Source: Desulfurococcaceae archaeon
GTDB taxonomy: Archaea > Thermoproteota > Thermoprotei_A > Sulfolobales > Desulfurococcaceae
Reading direction: 5' to 3'
Assembly (NCBI GenBank): GCA_023269765.1
Contig: JAGDWH010000006.1
Coordinates: 1 to 21,956, forward strand
Length of the DNA: 21,956 bases
The stretch's first letter is position 1; each line of letters begins with the position of its first letter. A model generated the notes under the pieces. The model was not told the DNA's origin. It did no database searches and worked only from the letters and a program-made list of their open reading frames with translations. A program made the translations under genes and the position numbers. Of this stretch, positions 1 through 8,761 are shown piece after piece.

Positions 1-57
1 TGCAGGTATCTTGAGATGCTCTAATTAGCCTTTTGCACAAGTTTTAATTCTGCTAGG

Positions 58-64
58 TTTAAAA
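58..64 (+). promoter_or_regulatory. candidate TATA box upstream of argS
   Basis: TTTAAAA stands in an AT-rich stretch about 60 nt before the argS start. By the usual archaeal spacing of about 26 nt it would place transcription start near 87. A weaker match, GTAAAG at 93-98, would instead give an almost leaderless message. Sequence inference only. Confidence 0.35.
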
Positions 65-123
65 TTACCTTAATTAGCTTATCTACGTACCAGTAAAGCA
101 CGAAGGCAGCACTAGTGATTGAC

Positions 124-2388
124 ATGAGCAGTGTTATCGAGCTGAGCGAGAGCATTAAATGTGTTGCAAAGCACTTAGCAAAAGCAGCAAGAGAAGTGCT
201 TGGGGTAGACGAAAACCAAGTGCTTGAATACATAAACACGGGCAAAATAAAGATTCAGAGAACTCCAGACCCAAAACTAGGCGACTACGGCTTTGCGATA
301 CACATATTACTGAAAAATATCGATAAACTCTCGTGGAGCGAGTACGGAGAGCGGCTAGCGCGCATTGTTTATCTGAATTCCAGTAGTGAATGCTACGTTG
401 AGAGCGCGTCGTTCGTCAATGGCTACTTAAACGTGTCATTTAATTACACCAATATGTTAGTCGAGTTAGCCAAGAAGTGGGCACTAGGTGATTTAGCGAG
501 AGAGCTCTGCCAAGTAGGCGGTGGCGCTAAAGTCATAGTAGAGCACACTAGTGCAAATCCTCTTCACCCTCTACACATTGGAAGTGGTCGAAATAGTGTT
601 CTAGGAGACACTCTAGCAAGGCTCTTAAGGAAACTAGGTTTCAGCGTTGAAACGAGATTTTATGTAAATGACTTAGGACGCCAAGTAGCCACGCTGGTTT
701 TTGGCGTTTCACTGGTGAAGGCTAGCGGCGTCGAAAAACCGCGGGAAGTAAAAGTAGACCACTGGTATGGTGGTATCTATGCCCTCACTAACATCTTAAT
801 TAGCCTAAGCAAGCTCTCACACGAGCTTAGGGATGCCGCTACTAAGGTATTTGATAGGGCGTCGAGCGCTCTTGAATTGCTAAGAGTGCGTGTGGGCGAA
901 GACTTAGAATTGCAGAAACTCGTGGCAGAGCTAGCTAATTTCACAGAAAAACACTACTTCATAGTGAGCTACGTGAAGGAGATCAGAAAGCTCCACAAAC
1001 TGCTCAAAGACTTCATGAACAAAGTTCACGAAGACCGCGTCAAGAAAGCCTTAGTAGAACTACTTAGCGACGTTGAGAACTATCTGCGGCTCTACCGGGA
1101 GTACATCTCTTACTTAAAGGCCTTAGCAAGACTTGCAGCAACGTTCCCTGAGGTCTACATAGCCCTCGCTAGTAATATTACGAGCTACGTCGACGCCGAA
1201 AATAAGATAAAAGAGCTCATGGTTAGAGCCGAGCGGGAAGATCCGCAAACCCTTGCGCTCTTTAGGCACGTAGCCGAGGAAGTTGTAGAGGGTTTCAAGG
1301 AGACCTTGAAGAATTTAAACATAGAGTTCACGGGCTTTGATTATGAGTCGAATAGAGAGATTCTTGAACTAGCCCACAGCATAGTAGAGGACCTGCTGAA
1401 AACCCCTTACGCTAGGATTGTTGAAGGGGGCGCTGTTGAAGTAAGCCTAGACCTCGCTGCCATGGACCACGACTACGTCAAAAACCTCTTTCACCCAGAT
1501 CAGCCGGGGAGGTTCATAGTGAGAAGAAGCGATAAAACAACACTCTACGTTACGCGAGATGTTGCTTATACTGTCTACAAGTTCAGAGTTCTGGGAGCGG
1601 AAAAGGTTTATAACGTAATCGCTGCCGAGCAGACGAGAGAGCAGAAACAATTAAAAGCCGTTCTATACCTGCTCGGGCTCGCCAAGGAGGCGGATAATCT
1701 ACACCACTTCAGCTATGAAATGGTTCACTTAAAAAGTGTTAGAATGAGTGGCAGAAGAGGAGTTTACTATACACTTGACGAAATGTTGGTTGACGCCGAG
1801 GCAACAATGTTCAAAAAGCTCATTGACAAGCGAGGCCATGCTGGTATAAGTGACGCGGAAACAAGAGATGTCGCAAGGAGCCTTGCCGTGGCGAACATAA
1901 GGGCCTTGCTACTTTCCGTAGAGCCAAATAAGGTCATGGTATTTGACCCTGGTAAGCTGGAGTCGACAGACTACGCTTCAATTATAGAATACGCCTTCGT
2001 GAGATCCCAGGGAATAATCAGAAACATGTTGAACATCGAGCCTCTAGACAACGCATTTGAGCTACTGAGGCATCTAAGCGAAGCCGCTAAGATTCTCAAG
2101 GAAGCCAGAGAAGTCGTCTTTTCTACCGAGGAGAAACTACTAGTAGAGCGGCTGCTTGAGTATAAGAACGTGCTCATGGAATCTTACAGAGAGCTAAAGC
2201 TTAATAGAATACTAGAGTATGCACTCAACTTATCACTGGAGTTTAACCGGTTTTACGAGAAGTATCCTGTCGCGAAGGAACAAGACCCCGTGAAGAGGGC
2301 CGCTAGACTCTCCATTACAATTCTGACGCTGCTAACGCTTTCAGAGCTAATGGACATAATGGGTATGCCTAAACTGAGAAAGATGTAA
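124..2388 (+). CDS. argS: arginyl-tRNA synthetase (class I)
   Basis: Charges tRNA-Arg with arginine in the cytoplasm. Numbered from the GTG at 115, the nucleotide-binding signature appears as HIGS (residues 154-157) after an HTSANPLHPL stretch, and the KMSKS-equivalent loop as MSGRRG (544-549). The C-terminal part is a helical DALR-type anticodon-binding domain ending in the typical LEFNRFYEKYPV region. Start: the open frame begins at GTG 115, but GTGAT at 115-119 matches the 16S anti-Shine-Dalgarno complement and sits 4 nt before ATG 124, so I prefer ATG 124. At about 755 residues it is longer than the roughly 560-650 usual for the family. The excess is a mostly helical insertion at about 235-355, between the synthetase halves. 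The family assignment is firm; the role of the insertion is unknown. The DMT gene follows after 27 nt. Confidence 0.95.
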   Translation: MSSVIELSESIKCVAKHLAKAAREVLGVDENQVLEYINTGKIKIQRTPDPKLGDYGFAIHILLKNIDKLSWSEYGERLARIVYLNSSSECYVESASFVNGYLNVSFNYTNMLVELAKKWALGDLARELCQVGGGAKVIVEHTSANPLHPLHIGSGRNSVLGDTLARLLRKLGFSVETRFYVNDLGRQVATLVFGVSLVKASGVEKPREVKVDHWYGGIYALTNILISLSKLSHELRDAATKVFDRASSALELLRVRVGEDLELQKLVAELANFTEKHYFIVSYVKEIRKLHKLLKDFMNKVHEDRVKKALVELLSDVENYLRLYREYISYLKALARLAATFPEVYIALASNITSYVDAENKIKELMVRAEREDPQTLALFRHVAEEVVEGFKETLKNLNIEFTGFDYESNREILELAHSIVEDLLKTPYARIVEGGAVEVSLDLAAMDHDYVKNLFHPDQPGRFIVRRSDKTTLYVTRDVAYTVYKFRVLGAEKVYNVIAAEQTREQKQLKAVLYLLGLAKEADNLHHFSYEMVHLKSVRMSGRRGVYYTLDEMLVDAEATMFKKLIDKRGHAGISDAETRDVARSLAVANIRALLLSVEPNKVMVFDPGKLESTDYASIIEYAFVRSQGIIRNMLNIEPLDNAFELLRHLSEAAKILKEAREVVFSTEEKLLVERLLEYKNVLMESYRELKLNRILEYALNLSLEFNRFYEKYPVAKEQDPVKRAARLSITILTLLTLSELMDIMGMPKLRKM

Positions 2389-2415
2389 GGTAATATGATT
2401 GCATGGGGTTACTAA

Positions 2416-3279
2416 ATGCGCATAGATTTGAAGCTCGTTTTCTTTATCGCGGTAATATGGCTTGCAATAAGCTCAGCTAGTATACTTGTCCTCTTATCTG
2501 GTGCTTCGGCTGAGGCGTGCGCTTTCTGGAGGCTCTTTATCTCTTCAATAATATTAGCTCTGCTTGGGCTCTTTACTGGTAATTTCAGCTATCCCAAGCC
2601 CAAGCTACACCACGTTGCTTCAGGACTCATGCTCGCAGCGCACTTCGTACTCTGGATGCGAAGTCTTCAGCTCGTGGAAGTCTACATTAGCACGCTGCTG
2701 ACGACTCTCTACCCCCTCTACGCTCTCTTAATCGATATAGCCGTCTTTAGGCGAGGACTGACTTCTATTCAAAAAGCTGGCATAATCCTAGCAGCTGTTC
2801 TAGTCGTGCTCTACTTAGGTGTCCACGAGTTGGTCTTTAATAAAGGCGCACTACTAGCACTCGCAAGTGGTATAGCTTGTGCCTTCTACTTCGAAATTGG
2901 TAGCTACGCGAGGCACGAGCTAAGGGAGGGCGTGTTAAGCTACGCTTTCAGCACTTACTTACTAGCATCGCTATTTGTATTAGCATACTCTGCTATAATA
3001 GGCGCCAACATTCACTCTTATCCCCTTACTACTTACATTTACTTCGTACTCATGGCTTTAGTTCCAATGATGTTTGGGCACACGCTAATTAACTACTTGC
3101 TGAGCAAGTATCCTGCGTCGCTTGTCACATCTATAAGTTATGGAGAGCCCTTCGGGGCAGGGCTTCTCGCATACTTAGTGCTTGGGCAAGGTCTCCCCAC
3201 GTCGCACATAATTTTTGGAGTAGCTATTATCTCGGTGGTCTTTCTATCTACGAGCATTACTCAACCAAGTAAGAGCTAA
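2416..3279 (+). CDS. DMT-superfamily (EamA-type) transporter
   Basis: Integral membrane protein of 287 residues, made almost entirely of about ten hydrophobic segments with short charged loops. This is the layout of the drug/metabolite transporter superfamily with two EamA repeats of five helices. Family-like points are the early SSASILVLLSGASAEACAFWR segment, where a helix is followed by a conserved WR, and the closing stretch of the second repeat, SYGEPFGAGLLAYLVLGQ, which matches the E-P-x-x-A/G-x-L-x-x-x-x-L-G-E/Q pattern typical of EamA domains. It is probably an exporter or permease for a metabolite or amino acid; the substrate cannot be read from sequence. It begins 27 nt after argS and may be co-transcribed with it. 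Confidence 0.85.
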   Translation: MRIDLKLVFFIAVIWLAISSASILVLLSGASAEACAFWRLFISSIILALLGLFTGNFSYPKPKLHHVASGLMLAAHFVLWMRSLQLVEVYISTLLTTLYPLYALLIDIAVFRRGLTSIQKAGIILAAVLVVLYLGVHELVFNKGALLALASGIACAFYFEIGSYARHELREGVLSYAFSTYLLASLFVLAYSAIIGANIHSYPLTTYIYFVLMALVPMMFGHTLINYLLSKYPASLVTSISYGEPFGAGLLAYLVLGQGLPTSHIIFGVAIISVVFLSTSITQPSKS

Positions 3280-3335
3280 GCAATTTGAGGCAGTTAAAGC
3301 CATTAATTTCTCAGCTTAAAGTCTTGCTCCAATAG

Positions 3336-4592
3336 GTGATTAGAATAGGGAACAGGGGCTTTCAGTTCATCGGCCTTGAAAGCGCTGTAGAGGCTCTTGC
3401 TAGATCTTTAAAAAACCTAGTCTCACTTGAAAGTGAAGAAGTAAGTCTACTCGAAGCTACTGGTAGAATATTATATGAAGACGTACATGCGACTCGAGAT
3501 AGACCCCGCGAGAATATAAGTGCAGTTGATGGATACGCGGTTAGGCATGTAGATATACTTGGGGCTTCTCCCTACAATCCTGTAGAGCTTAAACTTGCTG
3601 GTTCGCTAAGACCCGGTAGCAAGCCGAATGAAGTGCACGTGAAGCCGGGTACTGCCGCGAGGGTTCAAACAGGGGCACCCATACCACATGGTGCCGACGC
3701 TGTTGTCATGGATGAAGATGCTGAAGTCCGAGGCGACGTAGTCGTAGTCTATAAGCAGGTTGCAAAGGGCGAGAACGTAATATACAGCGGGGAGGACTTG
3801 AAAAGGGGCGAGCTCATCGCCTCTAAAGGCACTATTGCGGGGCCAGGCATTGTAGCAGCCTTAGCGGCCAGCGGCGTCTCAAGAGTAAGGGTCTACCGTA
3901 AAATAAGGGTCTCAGTGATAGCCGTTGGAGACGAGCTCGTAGAGCCAGGTTCTGACGCTGCTCAAGATAAGGAGTTTAACGCAACAGCTTACTTAGTCTA
4001 TTCTCAGCTTACGAGGGACCGCATTTACGAGCCCAGGTACTATGGCATAGTACCTGATGACGCCAAGCTCTTAGAGGAAGCTATATTGCAGGAAATCGAG
4101 AGGGGCGCTGATGTGGTCATCACCACGGGCGGTACTGGCGTGAGCGAAAGCGACGTCATTTCCGAGCTGGCTGCAAAGCACGTCGTGGTATTTAGGGGGG
4201 TTAAAATGAGGCCCGGGCGGCCAACTAGCTGTACCGTTATCGGCGGAAAACCCGTTCTGCACTTATCGGGGTTTCCGGTAGCTTCATGGGTAGGATACGA
4301 AATGTTGCTGCGGCGTGCCACCATACTCTGGCTACTGCTTAAGGGATTTGAGCGTCCTCAAATTGAAGCAACGCTAGCAAGGAGGCTGCCTAACCCTGCC
4401 GGTTACACGTCTGTAATAAGGGTCTCTGTCGAGGCGAAGAATGGAGAGTACCGTGCCGAGCCCTACATGTTGCGAGGTAGCGGCGTTATATCGAGTCTCT
4501 TCAAAACAAACGGCTATATAGTAGTACCAGAAAATGTCGAGGGTTTCGAAAAGGGCTCTAGAGTCCGGGTCTACCTCCACGCATACTGGTAG
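3336..4592 (+). CDS. moeA: molybdopterin molybdenumtransferase MoeA
   Basis: Inserts molybdenum (or tungsten, common in hyperthermophiles) into adenylylated molybdopterin, the last shared step of metal-cofactor synthesis. The 418 residues follow the MoeA plan: an N-terminal helix with ESAVEALARSL, then DGYAV (65-69), the TGAPIPHGADAVV segment (from about 112) in the N-terminal domain, the MogA-like domain with VGDELVEPG (about 197-205) and the TTGGTGVSESDV substrate loop (about 262-273), KMRPGRP (about 289-295) and LSGFP. A small C-terminal beta domain finishes the protein. The GTG start fits the usual MoeA N-terminus and no better start lies nearby. The next gene begins 13 nt after the stop, suggesting an operon. 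No Mo/W enzyme or other cofactor gene is visible here. Confidence 0.95.
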   Translation: MIRIGNRGFQFIGLESAVEALARSLKNLVSLESEEVSLLEATGRILYEDVHATRDRPRENISAVDGYAVRHVDILGASPYNPVELKLAGSLRPGSKPNEVHVKPGTAARVQTGAPIPHGADAVVMDEDAEVRGDVVVVYKQVAKGENVIYSGEDLKRGELIASKGTIAGPGIVAALAASGVSRVRVYRKIRVSVIAVGDELVEPGSDAAQDKEFNATAYLVYSQLTRDRIYEPRYYGIVPDDAKLLEEAILQEIERGADVVITTGGTGVSESDVISELAAKHVVVFRGVKMRPGRPTSCTVIGGKPVLHLSGFPVASWVGYEMLLRRATILWLLLKGFERPQIEATLARRLPNPAGYTSVIRVSVEAKNGEYRAEPYMLRGSGVISSLFKTNGYIVVPENVEGFEKGSRVRVYLHAYW

Positions 4593-4605
4593 CGGGGCTG
4601 CCAGA

Positions 4606-5595
4606 ATGAAGCTCCGCGAATTATTCGAAGAAGAAGTGGTGGACATCATAGCCAAGAAAGCCGTCAGCAAGCCCGGTCACGGAGAGTACCTGTTTTACCC
4701 GGAAGACGCACGCGACGTGCTGCCTCGAGGACCCCGCATTATATACTCCATTGATGCGTACTCCGTGAAGTCGCTAAAGCTCCCATGGCGCGACTACTCC
4801 GACGTTGGCTGGACTGCCCTAGTTGGCGCGATAAGCGACGTAATCACTAAAGGCGGCGTGCCACACGCATGTTTAATAGCGCTGGGACTGCCCCGCGACA
4901 TGAACCTGGCTGACCTAGAAAACCTCATTTCAGGCATGCAAGAGGCTTCGCAAGCATATGGAGTCAGGATCCTGGGAGGAGATACCAACGAGTCCTCAGA
5001 TGCCTGGATAGCCGTCTCTGTTATTGGATTTACAACCGCTAAGATGCCCCCTAGCAGAAGAGGTCTGAAGGAGGGGGATGTAATCATTGTAACCGGCCTC
5101 TATGGCGCAATGGGCTATGTTGCCAAGCACGGAATAGAAGCGTCAAGCAAGCTGGAGTGGGTTGTAAACCACACGAAAAGACCCCAAATAAGCTCAGAGA
5201 TTAGTAGTGTTATTGAAAACTACTACAAAGTAATAAGCGCTACAATGGATGTTAGCGATGGGCTAGGGTACACACTAAGTGTCATGAGTAGGCTTAGTGG
5301 AGTGGGCATTCAAATTGAAAATCCACCAAAAGTCTTCAAAGAACTCGCCGACCTGTGTGCTGACAACGTTAAGTGCCTACTTGAATACGCGCTTGCTGGA
5401 GGAGAGGAGTACGGAGTAGTCATGGGAGTTAAGCCGGACTTTGTGAAGGCTATTACCAGCGAATTAGACTACTTCGAAGTACCCTATGCCGTTGTAGGAA
5501 AAGCCATTAGCGGTCAGCCCGGTATTTACTACCAGGGACAGGCATTACCTGTGACCAGGTATGATCAGTTTCGCGGATGGAGCGTGCTCGCTTAA
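4606..5595 (+). CDS. thiL: thiamine-monophosphate kinase-like protein (AIR synthase fold)
   Basis: PurM/AIR-synthase-fold protein of 329 residues, closest to ThiL, which phosphorylates thiamine monophosphate to the diphosphate using ATP and Mg. Visible motifs, numbered from ATG 4606: SID (48-50), DVGWTALVGAISDV (66-79), GGDTNES (124-130), MDVSDGL (214-220) and GGEEYG (265-270), the last two matching ThiL MD[IV]SDGL and GGEDYE. The open frame extends upstream to 4534, but that part overlaps moeA and reads as low-complexity Ser/Thr, so ATG 4606 is chosen. Odd points: the N-terminal GDDAA of ThiL is replaced by PEDARDV (32-38), and the VEGVHF that usually follows SVDT is not kept. A diverged ThiL or a paralog with another substrate is possible. 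It lies 13 nt after moeA. Confidence 0.75.
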   Translation: MKLRELFEEEVVDIIAKKAVSKPGHGEYLFYPEDARDVLPRGPRIIYSIDAYSVKSLKLPWRDYSDVGWTALVGAISDVITKGGVPHACLIALGLPRDMNLADLENLISGMQEASQAYGVRILGGDTNESSDAWIAVSVIGFTTAKMPPSRRGLKEGDVIIVTGLYGAMGYVAKHGIEASSKLEWVVNHTKRPQISSEISSVIENYYKVISATMDVSDGLGYTLSVMSRLSGVGIQIENPPKVFKELADLCADNVKCLLEYALAGGEEYGVVMGVKPDFVKAITSELDYFEVPYAVVGKAISGQPGIYYQGQALPVTRYDQFRGWSVLA

Positions 5596-5632
5596 ATAGC
5601 GTTCTCCACGCAAGACTCTTAGAGCTCTTAGA

Positions 5633-6856
5633 ATGGTGCCTACTGTGAAGAGCGCCTTGATACTACTTGCAGCGATGCTTGCTGCCTCGAACATGATCGA
5701 CTTACTCGCTGACATCGTTGCTATTGCTGTAGCAAAAGTGAGTGTTGTAGAGCTTGGCCTGCTTAATTCTTTATCCAGCGCCTCTTATCTCGTTTCTATG
5801 GCTTTTAGTAGTGCTCTCTCGGAGAGGGGTGTTGTTCGCCTCCAAGTATTAATCGCTTTTCTCGCCTTTTCAGCGTGCGTGGGTTTCCTCGCACTTTTCA
5901 ACTCTACTGGTATTTATGCTTTGTTAGTCCTATGCTACTTAGTATATCCGCTAGCACAAGCATTTTCTAGAGCAGCTATTTTAGCCTACGTGTACGAGTC
6001 GCTGCCAGGTAGTAAGTGGGCCAGAGCGCTTATCACGGGATTCATTGCATCTTCTATAACAGAAGCGCTCTGCCTGCTAGCTTTCTCCCTACTTGGAATA
6101 AAACTCATTCTCAGTAGCGGGTTTGCCGCAGTTTTCCTGCTTTTACTGCCATTCTCTCTGAGTTTACTACTCGTTAGAGAGCCCGTTATGAAAATTGAGA
6201 GGCCGCTCCACAGAATAGAACTGTCGATAGACTATTTAGAAAGCAGTATCAGCAGGTTTCTCGCATATGTGTGGCTGAGCGAGGGCTCTCTACGAGCTGA
6301 CGTCTCGAAGTACTTGAGAGAGCGCTACTCAACACTACCGAAAAGCTCTTTATTGAAGCTCGCACAAGTGGGATTTAAACTCGGAAGCGCTCTCATGCTG
6401 TCAACGCTACCTGCTGTGCTGGCTTCAAAGCTTCGCCTCTCATTGGATGCCATAATGCTTGTCTACAGCGTTTCTAAGTTCCTGAACATTCTAACACTGC
6501 TCCAAACAAGCCATCACTGGGCTAAAGCAGTATTACCCATACTCAGGCCTCTATTATGGTATGCTATTGTTGGCGTTAGCAGTAGTAATTACCTTGCATT
6601 AGGCGCGATTCTGGGGCTAATACTATACATAGGTGGAAGCACCGATGTAGAGCTGTTTACATTATATGTGAAATCTACTAGGGGAAAGGGTAGTTCTCTC
6701 TACATCGTCCTCGGAGAAGTGGCGTTCGTCGCAGGTGCCGCTATGTCAGGCTACGTTTTCTCGGTACTAGGACCCGCTACTGCAGTAATCGCGGTTCTTC
6801 TCTCTATTCCAAGCAGTATTTCCATTATTTCTGGAAAGCCCCAGAAAAGGCTGTAG
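5633..6856 (+). CDS. MFS-like multi-pass transporter
   Basis: A 407-residue polytopic membrane protein with roughly ten to twelve hydrophobic segments in two halves, separated by a charged cytoplasmic-looking loop (about 182-245: VREPVMKIERP, then a helical region rich in E, R and K). The two-half layout and overall length suggest the major facilitator superfamily. The N-terminal segment NMIDLLADIVAIAVAKVSVVELGLLNSLSSASYLVSMAFSSALSERG resembles MFS helices 1-2 with a short loop between them. I recognise no substrate motif. It starts 37 nt after the thiL-like gene and may be the last cistron of the left operon. A hairpin with a T-run follows at 6952-6987. Confidence 0.75.
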   Translation: MVPTVKSALILLAAMLAASNMIDLLADIVAIAVAKVSVVELGLLNSLSSASYLVSMAFSSALSERGVVRLQVLIAFLAFSACVGFLALFNSTGIYALLVLCYLVYPLAQAFSRAAILAYVYESLPGSKWARALITGFIASSITEALCLLAFSLLGIKLILSSGFAAVFLLLLPFSLSLLLVREPVMKIERPLHRIELSIDYLESSISRFLAYVWLSEGSLRADVSKYLRERYSTLPKSSLLKLAQVGFKLGSALMLSTLPAVLASKLRLSLDAIMLVYSVSKFLNILTLLQTSHHWAKAVLPILRPLLWYAIVGVSSSNYLALGAILGLILYIGGSTDVELFTLYVKSTRGKGSSLYIVLGEVAFVAGAAMSGYVFSVLGPATAVIAVLLSIPSSISIISGKPQKRL

Positions 6857-6951
6857 AAGCGGATCGGTGCCCGCTATTAAACTACGCATTCATCGGTGGC
6901 TCAATCTCCCGGGTTCCTCCTCATCTCCAGAGCTTTAGTTAGCCGCGGGTC

Positions 6952-6987
6952 CTAATAAGTACAGAACATTATTAGAGTAACGTTTTT
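6952..6987 (+). terminator. hairpin plus T-run after the MFS gene
   Basis: CTAATAA (6952-6958) and TTATTAG (6969-6975) form a perfect 7-bp stem around a 10-nt loop, followed by TTTTT at 6983-6987. A short GC hairpin, AGCGG/CCGCT, lies just after the MFS stop. The element sits between convergent genes, as expected for a terminator, and its T-run overlaps the end of the facing minus-strand gene. Archaeal termination depends mainly on the U-tract, so the hairpin may be incidental. Confidence 0.5.
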
Positions 6988-7636
6988 ACTTAAACATCTT
7001 CTTAACTCCTTTAGGTATCGAGGCGAGGAGATACGCAAAGGCGTGTACTAGCCCCTTTTCTCTGTAAACGTCTCTCACACCTACCCAATCAATGCTATTC
7101 GACACTACTACCAAGATCATCGTTATCGCAATCATCAGAGGTATTTGAACAGCTGATGGCACATTTGCCACCTCTTCTATGAAGAACTTTAACGCTACTC
7201 CATATAGAGCTGCCAGCAAAGTTATGACTACCTTGCCGAGAAATACTGCGATTGCAAATAAGAGGATGCTATACTCGGAGAGCCCCATGGGTATGTAGAG
7301 CACGTCGTCTGGTATTGGTGTTGCTGCTGCGAGAAAAACCATGATAAATAAGGCCCTACTATGAGAGCTCGCTAAGTCCTTGAGACCGTGAAGTGCTCTA
7401 TTTACTCTACCTATTCGGGTCAGGCCTCTTCCAATAAGGTAAACCAAAACTTTACCCAATGTCGCACCCAGAGCCAAAGAAAGAGCCGCCAACACGAAAT
7501 CAGCGCCCCTTAGGGAGCTGAGAAGGGGCGCTACTATGATTAAATACGGTATTGTGGAGTATGGAATGGCATTTGAGATTAAAGCTACGATAAAGAGGCC
7601 CAAGTGACCGTATGCTTTCAAAACCCATTCAATCAT
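6986..7636 (-). CDS. VTT/DedA-like (SNARE-associated Golgi family) membrane protein
   Basis: Membrane protein of 216 residues with about five to six hydrophobic segments. Its order fits the VTT (DedA/YqaA/Tmem41) domain: an N-terminal re-entrant region with SNAIPYSTIPYLIIVAP, a helix with LGATLGKVLVYLIGRG (a G-x-x-x-G-K/R-x-x-x-Y-x-x-G pattern typical of the family), then AAATPIPDDVLYIPMGLSEY, where a proline-rich P-x-P-x-x-x-x-Y-x-x-x-G motif precedes the next helix, and VFLGKVVITLLAALYG. Family members act in lipid scrambling or flippase work and envelope homeostasis; the role here is unknown. It starts with ATG, with a candidate TATA (CTTAAG at 7662-7667) at near-leaderless spacing. It lies 64 nt downstream of ttuA on the same strand. 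Confidence 0.75.
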   Translation of the reverse strand: MIEWVLKAYGHLGLFIVALISNAIPYSTIPYLIIVAPLLSSLRGADFVLAALSLALGATLGKVLVYLIGRGLTRIGRVNRALHGLKDLASSHSRALFIMVFLAAATPIPDDVLYIPMGLSEYSILLFAIAVFLGKVVITLLAALYGVALKFFIEEVANVPSAVQIPLMIAITMILVVVSNSIDWVGVRDVYREKGLVHAFAYLLASIPKGVKKMFK

Positions 7637-7700
7637 CCGATCAGTCCTATTCTGCGCGATTCTTAAGACAGTTTAAATTTTACACCACTCACCACTATTA

Positions 7701-8729
7701 TTAATGACTCGTGTTTAAGTGCACTCCTGCCTCTCTCAGCTCTCTTGCTAGTGATACATCAAACTTGGCTGCCTCAATAACCCTGCTCGTTGAATGCTCG
7801 TCGAGCAGCCCAAGGATGGCTCTATACGTGCATGCTTTGCAAATTAATCTGGAAGTGGGGTTTCCGCAAATTAAGCACGCATTAAACTTCCTGGGTGCTT
7901 CGATTTTCACGAGACTTGTCAGCCTCAGGAGGCTTCTAAGCAAGCCGTACTTTGTACCCGGGTACTTGTCTTCCAGCTCGTTGATAATCTTCCTAACGGT
8001 GTACCTTACATTGTATTTCACGTAGGGACACTGCACGAACTCTGGCTGGACAAGGTCGTTCAGCAAAGCATAAATTGCTGTTTCCTTTTCTGGTACTTCG
8101 TAGAAAGGCCTTACTCTCTTGACTACTATTTCGCTATCAGCCTGCCTAACGGGAGTTAGAGAAAAAATCCTCTCCCAGCTGTTGCTCATTAAGTTCATTA
8201 AGAACGTCTGGACAACGTCGTCCATGTTATGCGCTGTTGCTATAACTGTCGCACCTAATTCGCGCGCAACCACGTTCATTATGTACCTCCTGAAAACGCC
8301 ACAATAACTACAAGGCATGTAGGGTAGACCTTTTTCAAAACTCGACTTGACAATTTCGTCGAGAGTCTCCCCGATGTAGTCCTTAAAGCTTGCTATAACG
8401 TATTTTGCGGCGTGGCGCTCGGCGTACTTGACTAAGTTAGGCACCGTTTTTTCTCTATATCCCCTAATGCCCTCGTCTATGAGCATTGCTGTTACTTCGA
8501 GCTTAGGCATTTTCTTCTTAAGTTTCAGCATTATGTGGAGGAGGCTCATCGAATCCTTGCCTCCACTAACAGCAACTAGAACGCGGTCGTCTTCGCGTAT
8601 CATGTTGTACTTCCTGATCGTTTTCTTCACGCGCTTCTCGAAGTACTCAATGAAGTGGGCTTTGCAGTAGGCGAGCCCGCTTATCTTGTTATAGTAAACC
8701 GCTGGTTTATCGCAAAAGCTGCACTTCAA
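7701..8729 (-). CDS. ttuA: TtuA/Ncs6-type tRNA 2-thiolation enzyme (PP-loop ATPase)
   Basis: Adenylates a uridine in tRNA and replaces its 2-oxygen with sulfur, at U54 (TtuA) or wobble U34 (Ncs6). Its 342 residues show the whole TtuA plan: an N-terminal zinc site C3-C6-C22-H25, the PP-loop SGGKDS (55-60), a 4Fe-4S site C140-x2-C143 with C234, ATAHNMDD (164-171), and a C-terminal zinc site C285-x2-C288 with C297-x2-C300. Spacing of the three Fe-S cysteines matches Thermus/Pyrococcus TtuA, which takes sulfur from a ubiquitin-like carrier through the cluster. The start is TTG 8729; a TATA at 8756-8761 implies an almost leaderless message. It is divergent from the phosphoesterase gene. The cysteine desulfurase gene at 10936 could feed the same sulfur pathway. 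TtuA versus Ncs6 specificity is not certain from sequence. Confidence 0.92.
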   Translation of the reverse strand: MKCSFCDKPAVYYNKISGLAYCKAHFIEYFEKRVKKTIRKYNMIREDDRVLVAVSGGKDSMSLLHIMLKLKKKMPKLEVTAMLIDEGIRGYREKTVPNLVKYAERHAAKYVIASFKDYIGETLDEIVKSSFEKGLPYMPCSYCGVFRRYIMNVVARELGATVIATAHNMDDVVQTFLMNLMSNSWERIFSLTPVRQADSEIVVKRVRPFYEVPEKETAIYALLNDLVQPEFVQCPYVKYNVRYTVRKIINELEDKYPGTKYGLLRSLLRLTSLVKIEAPRKFNACLICGNPTSRLICKACTYRAILGLLDEHSTSRVIEAAKFDVSLARELREAGVHLNTSH

Positions 8730-8755
8730 TGTATTTACCCGCTTGAGCCTTCAGC

Positions 8756-8761
8756 ATATAT
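8756..8761. promoter_or_regulatory. self-complementary TATA box between ttuA and the phosphoesterase gene
   Basis: ATATAT lies in the 72-nt gap between two divergent genes. On minus it sits 26-27 nt from the ttuA TTG start, as in leaderless archaeal genes. On plus the same hexamer would start transcription near 8784, leaving an 18-nt leader that contains GGTGG (8790-8794), 7 nt before ATG 8802. A second AT box at 8775-8782 is an alternative for the plus strand but would leave no room for that ribosome binding site. Confidence 0.45.

Noticed and set aside
21..245. Minus-strand frame of 74 codons across the argS start
   Set aside because: Antisense to argS, low-complexity Ser/Leu composition, no promoter or family resemblance.
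4534..4605. Upstream extension of the ThiL-like frame overlapping moeA
   Set aside because: It overlaps the moeA 3' end and reads as Ser/Thr low complexity; the ATG at 4606 gives a standard N-terminus.
6880..6950. A second H/ACA-like or C/D-like fold between the MFS and VTT genes
   Set aside because: A 6-bp stem (GTGGCT/AGCCGC) with inner pairing can be drawn, but no ACA box follows on either strand and no clear C and D boxes exist. Treated as ordinary convergent spacer with a terminator.
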